Source of the DNA: a virus
Direction: 5' to 3' (one strand)
Length of the DNA stretch: 37,610 nt
Virus record (IMG/VR): IMGVR_UViG_3300034356_000444
Coordinates: 1-37,610 of that record
Numbering within the stretch: the first letter of the stretch is position 1; each line of letters opens with the position of its first letter. A model generated the notes under the pieces. The model saw nothing but the letters and a program-made list of their open reading frames with translations. It was not told where the DNA came from and made no database searches. Shown piece after piece: positions 36,517-37,610 of this stretch. The position numbers and the translations under genes were made by a program.

Positions 36517-36622
36517 CGTCGTCCCTCATCATTGACTGGATCATTATGGTTATTGCTGTGGCGATACACGCAGCAGACGCGATCAGCATCACGCTGATGA
36601 AGCAGTCTGGGTCGAGCATCAT
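36503..36622 (-). CDS. 39-aa single-TM microprotein
   Basis: A 39-codon frame begins with ATG-ATG at 36622 and ends with TGA at 36505-36503. It has a short acidic start, one hydrophobic span (FISVMLIASAACIATAITIM) and an acidic MMRDDDDNL tail. GGGA lies upstream in the end of the previous gene. It is the last small gene of the coupled early array before the nuclease. No homologue is recognised. Confidence 0.55.
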   Translation of the reverse strand: MMLDPDCFISVMLIASAACIATAITIMIQSMMRDDDDNL

Positions 36623-36625
36623 CGC

Positions 36626-36901
36626 TCAGTTCCCGTCCAGATTGCTGCCGCGATCATCGAGACGTTGGCCTTGCTCGCGACCGCAGGCAAACCCCTCGTC
36701 CCACGCATCATCCCGCTGTAGACATATGTCCTCGGATAGCTCTTTCAACTTGGTCCGCAGCGCGGTGATTGCGTTGACAGCATCTACGATCACGAAGTAG
36801 TCGTTCACGTCCGTCTTCACATTGTTCAACCTGTCGATCAGATCAGCCGAGTGTTCGCAGTTGCAGGTTTCTCTGCGCAACAGGCAGTTACATATTGCCA
36901 T
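36626..36901 (-). CDS. 91-aa hypothetical early protein
   Basis: The N-terminus has four cysteines and a His in CNCLLRRETCNCEHS, which may hold zinc. The rest is helical with a NAITALRTKLKELSEDICLQ coiled-coil-like part and an acidic/polar tail. The ATG at 36901 overlaps the previous stop (TGATG); the GTG one codon upstream is not preferred. Function is unknown. Confidence 0.75.
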   Translation of the reverse strand: MAICNCLLRRETCNCEHSADLIDRLNNVKTDVNDYFVIVDAVNAITALRTKLKELSEDICLQRDDAWDEGFACGREQGQRLDDRGSNLDGN

Positions 36902-37131
36902 CACTTATACCCCGCTAGCGCGTAAACAACGATTTCATAAGTCTTTTCGTTGATCTCTCGCTCGCTATATTCATCGCCGCTATTGTGCAGGTCGTATATC
37001 CGATCTAGCCCTTTGCGAAACCGCGCCGCCATTTTTGACAGATTTTGGATGGTTTTAGTGTGTTGCATTTCATCGTCCTGAAGTATCTTGAGTTGCAACT
37101 GTAGCTTGCTGATCTGTTCAACGGTTTCCAT
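36901..37131 (-). CDS. 76-aa coiled-coil early protein
   Basis: The protein starts METVEQISKLQLQLKILQDD, a coiled-coil, and continues in helices to a short hydrophobic end (EIVVYALAGYK). Its first five residues and the first 14 bases of the gene equal those of its upstream neighbour, so the two look like diverged duplicates or share a copied junction. GGAGAAAGAGTGATGG spans the start. No function is known. Confidence 0.78.
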   Translation of the reverse strand: METVEQISKLQLQLKILQDDEMQHTKTIQNLSKMAARFRKGLDRIYDLHNSGDEYSEREINEKTYEIVVYALAGYK

Positions 37132-37355
37132 CACTCTTTCTCCTTCAGTGTCGCATACGCAAGAGCCTGACCATGACCAGAGGCTTCATCTGCGATTTGT
37201 TGCAGTATTTTACGATACATCAATGCTCGTCCTGTATCTTTTGCATTGTCGATAGCAAGACAAGCCAAGCGATTATTATCGTTCCGCAGCTGCTCATTCT
37301 CTGTTTTCAATTTGTTGTATTCATCAACAAGATTAATTGTCTCAACGGTTTCCAT
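37131..37355 (-). CDS. 74-aa coiled-coil early protein
   Basis: METVETINLVDEYNKLKTEN opens a clear coiled coil that continues with EQLRNDNNRLACLAIDNA, followed by helices and the tail ATLKEKE. The ATG at 37355 overlaps the previous TGA by one base and is preferred over the longer frame to 37397. Its 3' end carries the GGAGAAAGAG site of the next gene. Base composition is AT-rich, like the rest of this array. Function is unknown. Confidence 0.78.
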   Translation of the reverse strand: METVETINLVDEYNKLKTENEQLRNDNNRLACLAIDNAKDTGRALMYRKILQQIADEASGHGQALAYATLKEKE

Positions 37356-37516
37356 CACTCTTTTCCCTTTAATTTTTTTATTTTTCCCAGAAGCCAATTA
37401 ACCACATACAAAAATACCCCAGTGACAAGGACCACAGCAATCAAACCGATAACCAAACCAACAAGCCAAAGTAGCTCCGCAATAAACTTTGCCATCCAAA
37501 ACCAAATTTCATCCAT
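37355..37516 (-). CDS. 53-aa membrane microprotein
   Basis: From ATG 37516, in the recurring TGATGGATG junction, the peptide starts with an aromatic amphipathic part (MDEIWFWMAKFIAELLW), then a hydrophobic span (VGLVIGLIAVVLVTGVFLYV) and ends basic (KIKKLKGKE). It may be holin-like or a host-membrane factor. The first 11 codons also appear at 1-33 because of the terminal overlap, where the gene is cut by the contig edge. No family is recognised. Confidence 0.75.
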   Translation of the reverse strand: MDEIWFWMAKFIAELLWLVGLVIGLIAVVLVTGVFLYVVNWLLGKIKKLKGKE

Positions 37517-37610
37517 CACTCTTTCTCCATCATTATAATGGCAATAATTAATGGTGCTATACAAATAAAAGCTGCGACTAGGTATTCATTTTCTGTCATC
37601 ACTCTTCCTC
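37484..37610. repeat. 127-bp terminal direct repeat, right copy
   Basis: This is identical to bases 1-127. Removing one copy leaves a 37,483-bp circle in which the early array is continuous and every reading frame crosses the join intact. Confidence 0.95.

Noticed and set aside
1-37610. CRISPR arrays, tRNA or rRNA genes, insertion sequences
   Set aside because: No spaced repeat arrays, no cloverleaf-like candidate and no transposase were found by reading; a tRNA search program would be needed to exclude weak candidates.

Overview
The window is one essentially complete phage genome. The first 127 bases are repeated exactly as the last 127, so the contig closes into a circle of 37,483 bp. Every gene I accept lies on the minus strand, so reading runs from high to low coordinates and continues through position 1 into the right-hand end. 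The gene set is that of a short-tailed (podovirus-like) phage: TerS candidate, TerL, large portal (about 755 aa), scaffold, SU10/DUF5309-like major capsid protein, head-tail adaptor, fibre proteins and three large ejection-type proteins. I see no tape measure, sheath or tube gene. A lipobox protein, a GTA-type three-TM holin and a GH108 endolysin point to a Gram-negative, probably proteobacterial host. Nothing fixes the genus.

Layout in reading order. (1) A minus-strand rho-independent terminator at 4529-4563 closes the late genes. Just beyond it, a promoter (4460-4488) opens the early block. (2) The early block, 4416 to 36503 through the join, holds small proteins: a cytosine methyltransferase, an HTH regulator, a DnaA domain IV-like protein, DUF6378 and DUF551 proteins, coiled-coil microproteins and one-TM peptides. 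Most are joined by TGATG or ATGA overlaps. (3) The DNA-metabolism block, 36516 to about 29207, holds a RecE-like PD-(D/E)XK nuclease, a Cro/CI-type regulator, a C5-methyltransferase with repeats in its target-recognition region, RuvC, an unknown protein, a primase/RepA-type helicase, a repeat-bearing origin candidate (30281-30432), two paralogous Cys-cluster proteins and a protein ending in an SSB-type DDEIPF tip. There is no DNA polymerase, so replication must use the host replisome. (4) The packaging block, 29106 to 25916, holds a TerS candidate, a promoter with an operator-like palindrome, a small serine recombinase, an HNH endonuclease and TerL.

(5) Virion and lysis block. After TerL come a small cassette (Cys-rich protein, glycosyltransferase, DUF6496, SAM methyltransferase), then portal, scaffold, capsid, adaptors, a fibre protein with 20-residue repeats and a tail fibre. 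A tightly overlapped lysis cassette follows (one-TM peptide, coiled-coil/TM protein, lipoprotein, two-TM protein, holin, endolysin). The block ends with a 652-aa structural protein, a GNAT-like protein, a protein with an S74-like end, a virion lysozyme and two ejection proteins. No integrase of the usual phage type is visible; lifestyle cannot be settled from sequence alone.

Most worth a second look: the serine recombinase and HNH gene inserted between TerS and TerL beside a 41-bp nested palindrome; the TGTCAC repeat cluster next to the primase-helicase; the SSB-tip protein; the microgene array whose ribosome-binding site is written into the last codons of each upstream gene; and the nine-unit 20-residue fibre repeat.
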